A stretch of DNA of 64,000 nucleotides from Oxynema aestuarii AP17 (GTDB lineage Bacteria; Cyanobacteriota; Cyanobacteriia; Cyanobacteriales; Laspinemataceae). Positions 1-6,907 of this stretch are shown piece after piece; positions within the stretch are counted from its first letter, which is position 1, and the number at the start of each line of letters is the position of its first letter. Both the position numbers and the translations under genes were made by a program. The notes below the pieces were generated by a model that was given only the letters and a program-made list of their open reading frames with translations, did no database searches and was not told where the DNA came from. The stretch lies in NCBI RefSeq assembly GCF_012295525.1, contig NZ_CP051167.1, positions 4,943,501 through 5,007,500 of the forward strand, given 5' to 3'.

Positions 1-2
1 AC

Positions 3-323
3 TTATCGATGGTGATGCTGCGCGGTCTGTCTTCACGGATTTTGCAAACGGAAATGATGATCGAAACCTTGGCTCACCGGGATATGGGATCTCGCCTGGT
101 GAGTTTTTTATTAATCTTATGCCGGGATTTCGGCATTCCCAGCCCGGACGGGATCACCATCGATCTGAAATTGTCCCACCAGGCGATCGCCGAAGCCATC
201 GGTTCGACCCGGGTCACCGTCACCCGCTTACTCGGCGATCTCAGACAGGAAAAAATGATTTCGATTCACAAGAAAAAAATTACCGTTCACAATCCCGTGG
301 CCTTGAGCCAACAATTTACATAA
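3..323 (+). CDS. ntcA: NtcA global nitrogen regulator, C-terminal part (cut by window edge)
   Basis: This is the C-terminal half of a CRP/FNR-family transcription factor; its reading frame is open to the left edge, so the N-terminal cyclic-nucleotide-like effector domain lies outside the window. The visible part has the dimer-helix segment ([18 protein letters not shown]) and the winged helix-turn-helix [20 protein letters not shown], which matches NtcA of cyanobacteria almost residue for residue as I remember that family. NtcA senses 2-oxoglutarate and activates nitrogen-assimilation genes at GTAN8TAC sites; likely targets in this window are amt and glsF. The ATG at base 9 is internal, not the start. 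A HIP1-cored hairpin with a T run follows directly after the stop. Confidence 0.93.
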   Translation, partial: LSMVMLRGLSSRILQTEMMIETLAHRDMGSRLVSFLLILCRDFGIPSPDGITIDLKLSHQAIAEAIGSTRVTVTRLLGDLRQEKMISIHKKKITVHNPVALSQQFT

Positions 324-329
324 GTCTGC

Positions 330-354
330 GGCGATCGCGATCGCCTCTTTTTTT
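330..354 (+). terminator. Intrinsic terminator of ntcA, stem made of HIP1
   Basis: Seven bases after the ntcA stop there is a perfect 16-base palindrome (GGCGATCG/CGATCGCC), followed by TCTTTTTTT. The stem is simply two overlapping HIP1 cores. A perfect palindrome must open a few central bases to form a loop, so about six pairs would remain. The position and T run fit Rho-independent termination. Confidence 0.65.
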
Positions 355-607
355 GCAGATAACGGGTAGACTGTTAATCGGTCGTCATTGAGGGCGACCG
401 ATTTCACGATCTTGATGTCTCGAAGCGCGATCGCCCGATTGAGTTTAGCCGATTTACCCGATGGGTGGCGGTGGCACCTGGTGTCACCGTCGGTTTTGGC
501 GATCGCGTCGGTCGCCGCGATCCGGTTCGCCGATGTCAAGTGTGCCCTGGAACCCCCCGCCGTAACGCATTGAGATTAGGCGAGATCTCGACTGAGTGTA
601 GCCAACG

Positions 608-2239
608 ATGACTAGCGCCTACGTCCTGATTCTGGCCGTTTTAGTTTTGGGGGGATTGCTTGCTACTTTGGGCGATCGCCTCGGAACCAAGGTCGGTAAA
701 GCTAGACTGTCCCTGTTTAAACTGCGTCCCCGACAAACGGCGACGGTCGTGACGATCGTTACGGGTATTGTCATTGCCGCTTCTACCCTCGGGATTCTGT
801 TTACGTTGAGCGAATCGTTGCGCGTCGGTGTCTTTCGCCTCGATGACAAACTCAAACAATTGCGCCAAGTCAGTAAAAGTTTGACCGACGTCACCAACGC
901 CAAAGAGCGCGTCGAAGCCGAACTCGCCGAAGCCCGAGAAGAGCAAATCCAAGCCCAACAACAACTCGACGCCATCAATCAGTCTTTGCAAAGCGCGATC
1001 GAAAAACAAACCCAAACCCAAGCCCGACTGCAGCAAACCCAAACCGAACTGCAAACCACCCAAAGTCAACTTGCCGAAATCGAAACCGACTACCAACAGG
1101 CGAAAACTCAACTCAGCGCGATCGAATCCAAATTCGAGCGTACCCAAAATCAGTTACAAAAAGTTTCTCAAGAAGCTCAAATTCGCCGTCGCGAAGTTCA
1201 AAACCTCGAAAATGAACGATCGCAACTGACTCAAGAACTCGAACAAGTCCGCTTTCAAATCGAACAGCGCGATCGCGAACTTGCCCGCACTCAAGGACAA
1301 CTCGAACGTCAAAAACAACAGCTCGAAGTTCAAGAACTCGAACTCCTACGACAACAAATCGAAGTTCAACGTCAAGAACTCGCCATCACCCGTCAACAAC
1401 AAGAAATTCAGGCACAAACTCAACAAATCGACCGCCAAAAACAACAAATCAGCCAACAAACTCAAGAAATTCAACAACAAAAACAAGAAATTCAACAACA
1501 AGAAGCTAATATTGCCAGTCAAAAACAACTGCTCGGAGAACTCGCCCAACAACAAGCCGTACTTCAACGGGAAGTGCAAATCCTCGAACGGGATTTTCAA
1601 CTCCTGCGTGAAGGTACGGTCGCTTTACGCCGCAATCAGGTCTTAGCGTCTGGAGTGGTGCGCGTTTTGAAACCGGAAGGCGCCCGGGAAGCCGCCCGTC
1701 AGCTATTGGTAGAAGCCAATCGGGCGGCACTCGAAATGATTCAACCCGGAACTCCTTCCGAAAATGACTGGGCGATCGCCATTCCAGAAGCCGACCTCGA
1801 ACAACTGATTCAAAGTATTGATGACGGTAAGGATTATGTGGTTCGCATTCTTTCGGCGGCGAATTATCTTTTAGGAGAAAAGCAAGTTGACGTGTTTGCC
1901 GATGTGGTCGTCAATCAGGCGATCTTTCAAAAAGATGAAGTGGTCGCGAGCGCTTCTTTATCCGGAGAGCCGATTTCTGAAAAAGAGATTCAAGAACGGC
2001 TCGATTTATTAATTGCTGCGGCCAATTTCCGGGCGCGGCGATCGGGCATTGTTTCCGATACGATTCAGATCGGCGATGGCAGTATTGCCCGTTTAATTGA
2101 ATTTATGAAAGGGCTATCTCCAGAAAAAGATAATGTAGTTTTACAGGCGATCGCCGCCGAAACGGCTTACACGATCGGACCGCTCAGAATCGAATGGGTA
2201 GTCCTTGAAAATGGAGAGCCAGTTTTTAGGAGCGAGTAG
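608..2239 (+). CDS. DUF3084 family coiled-coil membrane-anchored protein
   Basis: This 543-residue protein matches the DUF3084 family common in cyanobacteria. Two hydrophobic segments lie near residues 1-20 and 47-70. A very long coiled coil rich in Gln, Glu and Arg runs from about residue 78 to 345, with repeated QQ/EIQQQ heptads. A compact globular C-terminal domain of about 190 residues follows. The layout suggests a membrane-anchored rod with a soluble head; its role is not known to me. The low-complexity coiled-coil DNA produces spurious Lys/Asn-rich and Leu-rich ORFs in other frames. The gene lies 74 bp ahead of the YqgF-like gene on the same strand. Confidence 0.85.
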   Translation: MTSAYVLILAVLVLGGLLATLGDRLGTKVGKARLSLFKLRPRQTATVVTIVTGIVIAASTLGILFTLSESLRVGVFRLDDKLKQLRQVSKSLTDVTNAKERVEAELAEAREEQIQAQQQLDAINQSLQSAIEKQTQTQARLQQTQTELQTTQSQLAEIETDYQQAKTQLSAIESKFERTQNQLQKVSQEAQIRRREVQNLENERSQLTQELEQVRFQIEQRDRELARTQGQLERQKQQLEVQELELLRQQIEVQRQELAITRQQQEIQAQTQQIDRQKQQISQQTQEIQQQKQEIQQQEANIASQKQLLGELAQQQAVLQREVQILERDFQLLREGTVALRRNQVLASGVVRVLKPEGAREAARQLLVEANRAALEMIQPGTPSENDWAIAIPEADLEQLIQSIDDGKDYVVRILSAANYLLGEKQVDVFADVVVNQAIFQKDEVVASASLSGEPISEKEIQERLDLLIAAANFRARRSGIVSDTIQIGDGSIARLIEFMKGLSPEKDNVVLQAIAAETAYTIGPLRIEWVVLENGEPVFRSE

Positions 2240-2259
2240 GAACATTTTAGATTTTATTA

Positions 2260-2283
2260 GATTTTTGATTTTTGATTTTTGAT
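2260..2283. repeat. Heptamer repeat GATTTTT x3
   Basis: Three tandem copies of GATTTTT plus GAT lie between the DUF3084 gene and the YqgF-like gene. Short heptameric repeats of this sort are common in cyanobacterial spacers. The repeat creates an upstream ATG at 2272, which I do not take as the start of the next gene. Confidence 0.7.
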
Positions 2284-2313
2284 GATTCAATTCATGTCCG
2301 GACTCTCAACGCC

Positions 2314-2736
2314 ATGACCCCCAAACTCACTGCCAACCCAGCTATTCTAGGATTCGACCCCGGACGACTCAAATGCGGGATTGCCGTGATGGGACGCGAT
2401 CGCACCTTGCTCTTTCATCAAGTCATCCCCTCAGAAGAGGCGATCGCCACCCTGGAATCCCTGCGAGAACAATTCCGCTCGACCCTGCTCGTCATGGGCG
2501 ATCGCACCACCGCCAAACAGTGGAAAGCGCAAATCGAAGCGGGACTCTCCAGCCCGATCGAGATCGTCATGGTAGACGAACGCTACTCCACCTTAGAAGC
2601 GCGCGATCGCTATTGGGAAATGTATCCCCCCAAAGGCTTGACCCGTCTCGTTCCTCAAGGAATGCGACAACCGCCGCGTCCCATCGACGATATCGTCGCT
2701 ATTTTATTAATCGAACGCTACTTTTCAGCGTCCTAA
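2314..2736 (+). CDS. YqgF/RuvX-like RNase H-fold protein
   Basis: This 140-residue protein has the RNase H-like fold of the YqgF/RuvX group. The first acidic strand is ILGFDPGRLKCGIAVMG, the middle acidic motif is MVDERYSTLEARDRYW, and the last Asp-containing motif is RPIDDIVAILLIERY, so the three expected acidic positions are present. It is not the canonical RuvX (GLDxGxxRIGVA) but the second, cyanobacterial form, so 16S rRNA processing or a related nuclease role is only inferred. I chose ATG 2314 because the longer in-frame start at 2272 falls inside the GATTTTT repeat. The stop is 5 bp from the convergent DUF3146 gene. Confidence 0.75.
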   Translation: MTPKLTANPAILGFDPGRLKCGIAVMGRDRTLLFHQVIPSEEAIATLESLREQFRSTLLVMGDRTTAKQWKAQIEAGLSSPIEIVMVDERYSTLEARDRYWEMYPPKGLTRLVPQGMRQPPRPIDDIVAILLIERYFSAS

Positions 2737-2741
2737 ATCCC

Positions 2742-3005
2742 CTAAAACTTGCCTCGAATGGTAAACGAATAATCTCCTCCCGGTTCGAGTTTGTAGTCCC
2801 ATCTTTCTAAAAAACGACCGAGCGGTTCTTGGATCAACGCTCTTCCCCGGGACGGTTCGATCGCCAGTTTTCCCAGGCGAAAACACCATTGGAAATTCCA
2901 GACAAACTGTCCCGCACTGACCTCCCCTTCCAGGGTGCCTCGATGCCAAGAATGCTGGGTAACTCGGACGTGGGCAGTAGTTTGCGGCAAACGCTTTGCA
3001 CTCAC
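2742..3005 (-). CDS. DUF3146 family protein
   Basis: This is a short 87-residue protein typical of a cyanobacterial family I recognise as DUF3146 (pattern WHRGTLEGEVSAGQFVW, then GRALIQEPLGRFLE, ending LEPGGDYSFTIRGKF). No catalytic motif or membrane segment is visible and no function is known to me. Its start codon overlaps the end of pth by four bases, so the two genes are almost certainly translated from one mRNA. The assignment rests on remembered family pattern and would be settled by a Pfam search. Confidence 0.7.
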   Translation of the reverse strand: MSAKRLPQTTAHVRVTQHSWHRGTLEGEVSAGQFVWNFQWCFRLGKLAIEPSRGRALIQEPLGRFLERWDYKLEPGGDYSFTIRGKF

Positions 3006-3637
3006 GAGTGACTTCCGACAATGCTGCGACCGTTATAAAGGCTCATGGCTTTTTCCACGCCTTCTTTGAGGCTTAATTCTATCGCATCGCGCACGAGGTA
3101 AAGCACCTCGGAAATCAACTCATTTTCTCTGGGGGCAAACTTCCCGAGGACGTGAGAAACGGTATCCGAATCGGTGGCCGCCGATCGCGGTTTGCCGATC
3201 CCGATCCGCAAGCGGGGGAAATTTTGGGTTCCCAAATGCGAAATCGTCGATTTCATGCCATTATGTCCCCCCGCCGAACCGGACAGTCTCAGCCGCACTC
3301 GTCCGACGGGTAAATCCATATCGTCGTACACCACCAACACCGAAGAAGGCGGCAACTTATACCAATCCGTCACCGCTCGAATCGACTGTCCCGAACGATT
3401 CATGTAAGTTAAAGGTTTCAGCAGGCGAATTTTATCCCGATTCGGGCCGAACCCCTCACCAAATACCCCGTTAAACTTGCGATGTTCGGCACAGGAAATC
3501 TGCCAGGAGCGGGCCAACAAATCCACCGCCATAAAACCGACATTATGGCGAGTTTGTTCGTATTTCGGCTCGGGATTGCCCAAGCCGACAATCAACTGCG
3601 GGACAATTAAATTCACTGCGGTTTCCGTCGAAGTCAT
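3002..3637 (-). CDS. pth: Aminoacyl-tRNA (peptidyl-tRNA) hydrolase
   Basis: Pth frees tRNA from peptidyl-tRNAs that drop off ribosomes. The 211-residue length fits the family. Diagnostic motifs are LIVGLGNPEPKYEQTRHNVGF with the catalytic His near residue 33, FNGVFGEG, LKPLTYMNRSGQS, VVYDDMDLPVGRVRLR and GSAGGHNGMKS. The first about 13 residues are an extension before the conserved core. The gene is on the minus strand and overlaps the downstream DUF3146 gene by 4 bp (ATGA-type coupling). Confidence 0.95.
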   Translation of the reverse strand: MTSTETAVNLIVPQLIVGLGNPEPKYEQTRHNVGFMAVDLLARSWQISCAEHRKFNGVFGEGFGPNRDKIRLLKPLTYMNRSGQSIRAVTDWYKLPPSSVLVVYDDMDLPVGRVRLRLSGSAGGHNGMKSTISHLGTQNFPRLRIGIGKPRSAATDSDTVSHVLGKFAPRENELISEVLYLVRDAIELSLKEGVEKAMSLYNGRSIVGSHS

Positions 3638-3731
3638 CGCGATCGCGTCGAGTAATGCTATACAACAAATTAGGGGTCGCGTTTCATTGTAAACGGATTC
3701 CCCAGTTCACTTTCTGCCACGGGTCGCCGAC

Positions 3732-4088
3732 ATGAAATTATCGGGTTCCTTTCAAGCCTGTGAAATCGTCTGTCTCGAATACGAACACACGCGCCTTTAC
3801 GCCGAAGTCATCGAAACGATCGCCGAGCGTCAGATGTGCTGGGTGCGACCGCTCGTCCTCGTCGTCGGAGAATCGGCACGCCTCTACGACCTACGCCAGG
3901 GGGCCGATCTCGTCTGGCCCGCGTCCCGATTTCGGGTCGCCCTCGATACCGAAGTGATTCCCCTACTCGGGGAACTGAACGCCCCCGATCGCGCGATCGC
4001 GGACAAAACCCAAGGACACCAGCAATTGCGGCGGTTCGTCGATCGCCTCTGGCGGGCTTATCCCGACGATTTTAGCGATCGCTCGTAA
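3732..4088 (+). CDS. Conserved hypothetical protein (cyanobacterial type)
   Basis: This is a 118-residue soluble protein with no motif I can name. It has a compact beta-rich N-terminal half (EIVCLEYEHTRLYAEVIETI, then MCWVRPLVLVV) and a helical C-terminal end (LRRFVDRLWRAYPDDF). Codon use with frequent CGATCG matches its neighbours, which supports a real gene. It starts 94 bp from pth, which is divergently transcribed, and its 3' end overlaps the end of the convergent aminotransferase gene by 31 bp. Function is unknown. Confidence 0.65.
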   Translation: MKLSGSFQACEIVCLEYEHTRLYAEVIETIAERQMCWVRPLVLVVGESARLYDLRQGADLVWPASRFRVALDTEVIPLLGELNAPDRAIADKTQGHQQLRRFVDRLWRAYPDDFSDRS

Positions 4089-5251
4089 CGAATCCCCGCC
4101 GCTTTCATGCGATCGAGCGCTGCAGCCATGCGCTCTTGGCTCACAGTCAGGGCAATCCGGAAAAAGCCCTCTCCCGCCGCGCCGTAACCGTTCCCCGGCG
4201 GCACCACGATCCCGCAGCGATCCAGTAACAGGTTGGCAAATTCGCTAGAGGTATAACCGGGAGGAACTGCAGCCCAAACGTAGAGCGTCGCTTGAGGTGC
4301 CGCGAGGGGCCATCCCAACTCTTGCAGTCCGGCCACGATAAAATCCCGGCGTTGTTGGTAAACTGACATCACCGCTTGTACCTCGGCTTCCGGCGTTGAA
4401 AACGCGGCGATCGCCGCCCGTTGGATCGCCTTAAACGCCCCCGAATCCACATTACTTTTAACCTGACTCAAGCCCTTAATGCCGATCGCCGCGCCCACCA
4501 CGAAGCCGATCCGCCAGCCCGTCATGTTGTACGATTTCGACAAACTGTGAAACTCGATCGCTACCTCTTTCGCCCCCGGCACCTGTAGCACGCTCGGCGC
4601 CCGATACCCGTCATAACCCACTTCCGAATAAGCGTGATCGTGGCACAGTAAAATCTCGTAATCCCGGCAGAACGCCACCAATTTCTCGAAAAACGCCAAC
4701 GGCGCCACGGCTCCCGTGGGATTGTTCGGATAATTCACCCACAGTAATTTAGCCCGTCTGGCCACGGTTTCGGGAATCGCGGTCAAATCCGGCAAAAATC
4801 CATTTTCCGCTTTCAGAGGCATCGCGTAGGGTTCGCCTCCGGCAAATAACGTTGCGGTCCGATAGACTGGATAACCCGGATCCGGAATCAAGGTGCAATC
4901 GCCCGGATCCACAAAGGCCAAAAACGTATTATGAATTGCTTCCTTCGAGCCGATCGAGGCGATCGCTTCTCGGTCCGGATCGAGTCCGCCGACCCCAAAT
5001 CGGCGTTCCATCCAGGCGATCGCCGCTTCGCGAAACTCGCGGATCCCTTGATAGGGGGGATAGTTGTGCGTCGCCGGATCTTCGATCGCCTCGTGCATCG
5101 CCTCTCGAATTGCAGTCGGCGTCGGTTTGTCGGGATCGCCCACCCCCAAATTAATAATATCTACCCCTCGGGCCAGTAACTGCGCTCGTTTGCGGTCAAT
5201 CTCGACAAATAAATACGGGGGAATTCTTTCTAAACGCTTGGCAAATTGCAT
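4058..5251 (-). CDS. LL-diaminopimelate aminotransferase-like PLP enzyme
   Basis: This 397-residue enzyme is a class I/II fold-type I aminotransferase. The PLP lysine is in SLSKSYNMTGWRIGF; the substrate and cofactor motifs WVNYPNNPTGAVAP, LCHDHAYSEVGYDG and FFRIALTVSQER are also present. The N-terminus (RIPPYLFVEIDRKRAQLLARG, INLGVGDPDKPTP) is of the type often annotated as LL-diaminopimelate aminotransferase, which makes LL-DAP directly from tetrahydrodipicolinate for lysine and peptidoglycan. It differs from the longer canonical DapL (about 410 residues, GYLFPEIARR start), so the substrate is uncertain. It overlaps the convergent hypothetical gene by 31 bp. Confidence 0.75.
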   Translation of the reverse strand: MQFAKRLERIPPYLFVEIDRKRAQLLARGVDIINLGVGDPDKPTPTAIREAMHEAIEDPATHNYPPYQGIREFREAAIAWMERRFGVGGLDPDREAIASIGSKEAIHNTFLAFVDPGDCTLIPDPGYPVYRTATLFAGGEPYAMPLKAENGFLPDLTAIPETVARRAKLLWVNYPNNPTGAVAPLAFFEKLVAFCRDYEILLCHDHAYSEVGYDGYRAPSVLQVPGAKEVAIEFHSLSKSYNMTGWRIGFVVGAAIGIKGLSQVKSNVDSGAFKAIQRAAIAAFSTPEAEVQAVMSVYQQRRDFIVAGLQELGWPLAAPQATLYVWAAVPPGYTSSEFANLLLDRCGIVVPPGNGYGAAGEGFFRIALTVSQERMAAALDRMKAAGIRYERSLKSSG

Positions 5252-5552
5252 ATTGACTCGACAACCGGATCGGGCTTGAGCATTGTAAAATCCTAAGACA
5301 GTTTACCGCACTCAGCCGCCCCTCTCGACGCGCAACCTTTTCCCGTCGCCATCCGGTCGCCATCGTTCCGGTCTTTTCAATCGGTTGAATGTCGCGATTT
5401 TAAACTCGTTAAAACTCTCGCTCGAATGACTCTTCAGTAGCGTTTCGATCTCGAAGATCGCGAGTCAAGCCAAGCTTCTTCGGTCGCCCCTTCGATGGGA
5501 TTCGAGGCGATCGGTGCATCTCAATTGAAAGGAAATAATCAGTCCGTACAAT
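5252..5552. other. Intergenic spacer upstream of the aminotransferase gene
   Basis: This 301-bp non-coding stretch holds the promoter region of the minus-strand aminotransferase gene. A TACAAT hexamer on the minus strand about 40 bases upstream of the start is a possible -10 element, but I see no convincing -35. No repeat or hairpin stands out. Confidence 0.4.
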
Positions 5553-5732
5553 TTATCGGCTGGAAACCAGCTGAATTCTTCCGGCATCCATTTCCGCCAT
5601 CAAGAGTTCGAGTGCTTCGTAATCGACCTCATCGATGTAACCCAAACGGGTCAGTTCGGAATTAATCCCGTTTTCGATCTCTGGCGTCAAGCGCTTGAAA
5701 TAGAGCGCTTTTTCGACAAGTTGACGAATCAT
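5553..5732 (-). CDS. Small conserved cyanobacterial-type protein, 59 residues
   Basis: A 60-codon reading frame on the minus strand begins MIRQLVEKALYFKRLTPEIE and ends DAGRIQLVSSR. Its layout (MIRxLVEKAL, then TPEIENGI..., then an EALELLMAEMDAGRI tail) resembles a group of short helical acidic proteins that I remember from cyanobacterial genomes, whose function is unknown. The protein is all-helical and acidic, without Cys or membrane segments. It is flanked by more than 300 bp of non-coding DNA on both sides and so is probably monocistronic. Confidence 0.6.
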   Translation of the reverse strand: MIRQLVEKALYFKRLTPEIENGINSELTRLGYIDEVDYEALELLMAEMDAGRIQLVSSR

Positions 5733-6114
5733 GGTTCGCTCTCAGACGATGGGTTGAGAAGATTTTCGACACTACATCCATTTTCGGCTGAATTTTTAGG
5801 ACCCAGCGTGACCCACCCCGACCCTTTTCCGTGATCTCGATCGCTGCTCGTTTCAGAGTGACGGGTTAAACCCCCTATCCTTAGAAGTCCCTTTGATGTT
5901 TCCCTTCAATTTATCAGTGTAAACCCCGGGTCAATTCGTATCGAGGAATACGGCTATTGATATCTTCTTGCTGAAATCTTTAAAAAACTAGGGGCTACCA
6001 ACAAGATTCGACAAAATCCCTCTTTAGAGGTAGCCAATTGCCAACGGAACAGATTAACTTAAAGCATCGGATAAGTTTTTTGCACACGATCGAGTATTTC
6101 AATGGGGTTAAATC
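5733..6114. other. Intergenic spacer between divergent small gene and STAS gene
   Basis: This 382-bp stretch lies between the divergent 59-residue gene and the STAS gene. It must hold both promoters. I see no clear hexamer pair, repeat or strong hairpin, and no further reading frame of convincing composition. Confidence 0.4.
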
Positions 6115-6450
6115 ATGCTTACTGCTGTTGCCATTCCTCAAGTTAGTGTTCTCGAACTCAACGGTCATCTGAATGCGGCCAATGCCGGAGAACTTCAAAG
6201 CCGTCTGACGGAAGCCGTTGCCTCTTCCACTCACGAGAGCGTGTTGGTCGATATGGAAAATGTCGATTCCCTCGACAGTGCGGGGTTAATGGCATTGGTT
6301 TCCGCGCTGACCTTGGCGCAAAAACTCAATCGCAGATTTAGCTTGTGTGGCGTAGCCCCGGCGATCGCGATTATTTTTGAACTGACCCAACTCGATCGGG
6401 TTTTCGAGATTTTTGAAAATCGTGCATCTTTTGAAGCGTCTCTTGCCTAA
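6115..6450 (+). CDS. STAS-domain protein (anti-sigma factor antagonist type)
   Basis: This 111-residue single-domain protein has the SpoIIAA/STAS fold: VSVLELNGHLNAANAGEL for the first strands, VLVDMENVDSLDSAGLMALV with the phosphorylatable Ser of the DSAG motif, and a C-terminal LDRVFEIFENRASFEASL helix. Proteins of this type are switched by serine phosphorylation and bind an anti-sigma kinase or another partner. No partner gene (RsbW-like kinase or PP2C phosphatase) is adjacent, so the circuit cannot be named from context. Confidence 0.88.
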   Translation: MLTAVAIPQVSVLELNGHLNAANAGELQSRLTEAVASSTHESVLVDMENVDSLDSAGLMALVSALTLAQKLNRRFSLCGVAPAIAIIFELTQLDRVFEIFENRASFEASLA

Positions 6451-6907
6451 CACTCCAGTTCTTTTGCCATCGGGTTTCTCGCGCCTGACGACGGCGCCCT
6501 CACAACTGAATACGGACGAGCATTAAGGCTCGTTGCTTCTCCCAGCTCCAGTTTGAAGCAACAGCCTGCTCGCTGCTGTCCGGCCAAAATCAAGGTTCGA
6601 GTCCCCCTACATCCCTCGCCTCGGTTTTTGCCTGGGTACACGGGGGATGGGCACGCCATCGAGTCCCCATCCCCCGGGAAACTCTACGAACATCGATTAT
6701 GATTTGATTAACAACCTTGCCGAGGGCGCGATCGCCTCGGATCCCGCGAGAGCGGTTCGCCGAGATCGATGGAAAATCTCGCTGTTGTCCGGTCTGGCCT
6801 TGAAAGATTCCCAGACCTGTCCGGCGATCGCGCGTCCCGGGGCGCCACGCCGTTCGGCTGGTACTCCGGCATCCTCGTGCAGATTGAGAAAGTTTTTAGA
6901 GTAGAGT
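6451..6907. other. Structured intergenic region, unidentified
   Basis: This 457-bp region has several strong inverted repeats: 6516-6533 (ACGAGC/GCTCGT), 6532-6562 (GTTGCTTC/GAAGCAAC) and 6641-6676 (CGGGGGATGGG/CCCATCCCCCG). A tRNA-like GGTTCGAGTCCCCC string lies near 6594, but no T-stem partner or acceptor stem can be paired with it. The overlapping hairpins look like a structured RNA or a degraded insertion-sequence end. I cannot assign it, and no reading frame here looks real. Confidence 0.4.

Noticed and set aside
388-573. 61-residue ORF downstream of ntcA
   Set aside because: No family resemblance, no ribosome-binding site, and HIP1-driven composition; more likely leader DNA of the DUF3084 gene.
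1281-1646. Lys/Asn-rich ORF inside the DUF3084 gene
   Set aside because: It is an out-of-frame reading of the CAA/GAA-rich coiled coil.
6590-6625. Possible tRNA from GGTTCGAGTCCCCC
   Set aside because: The T-loop-like string has no 5-bp T stem (only two pairs form), and no anticodon, D arm or acceptor stem can be placed upstream.
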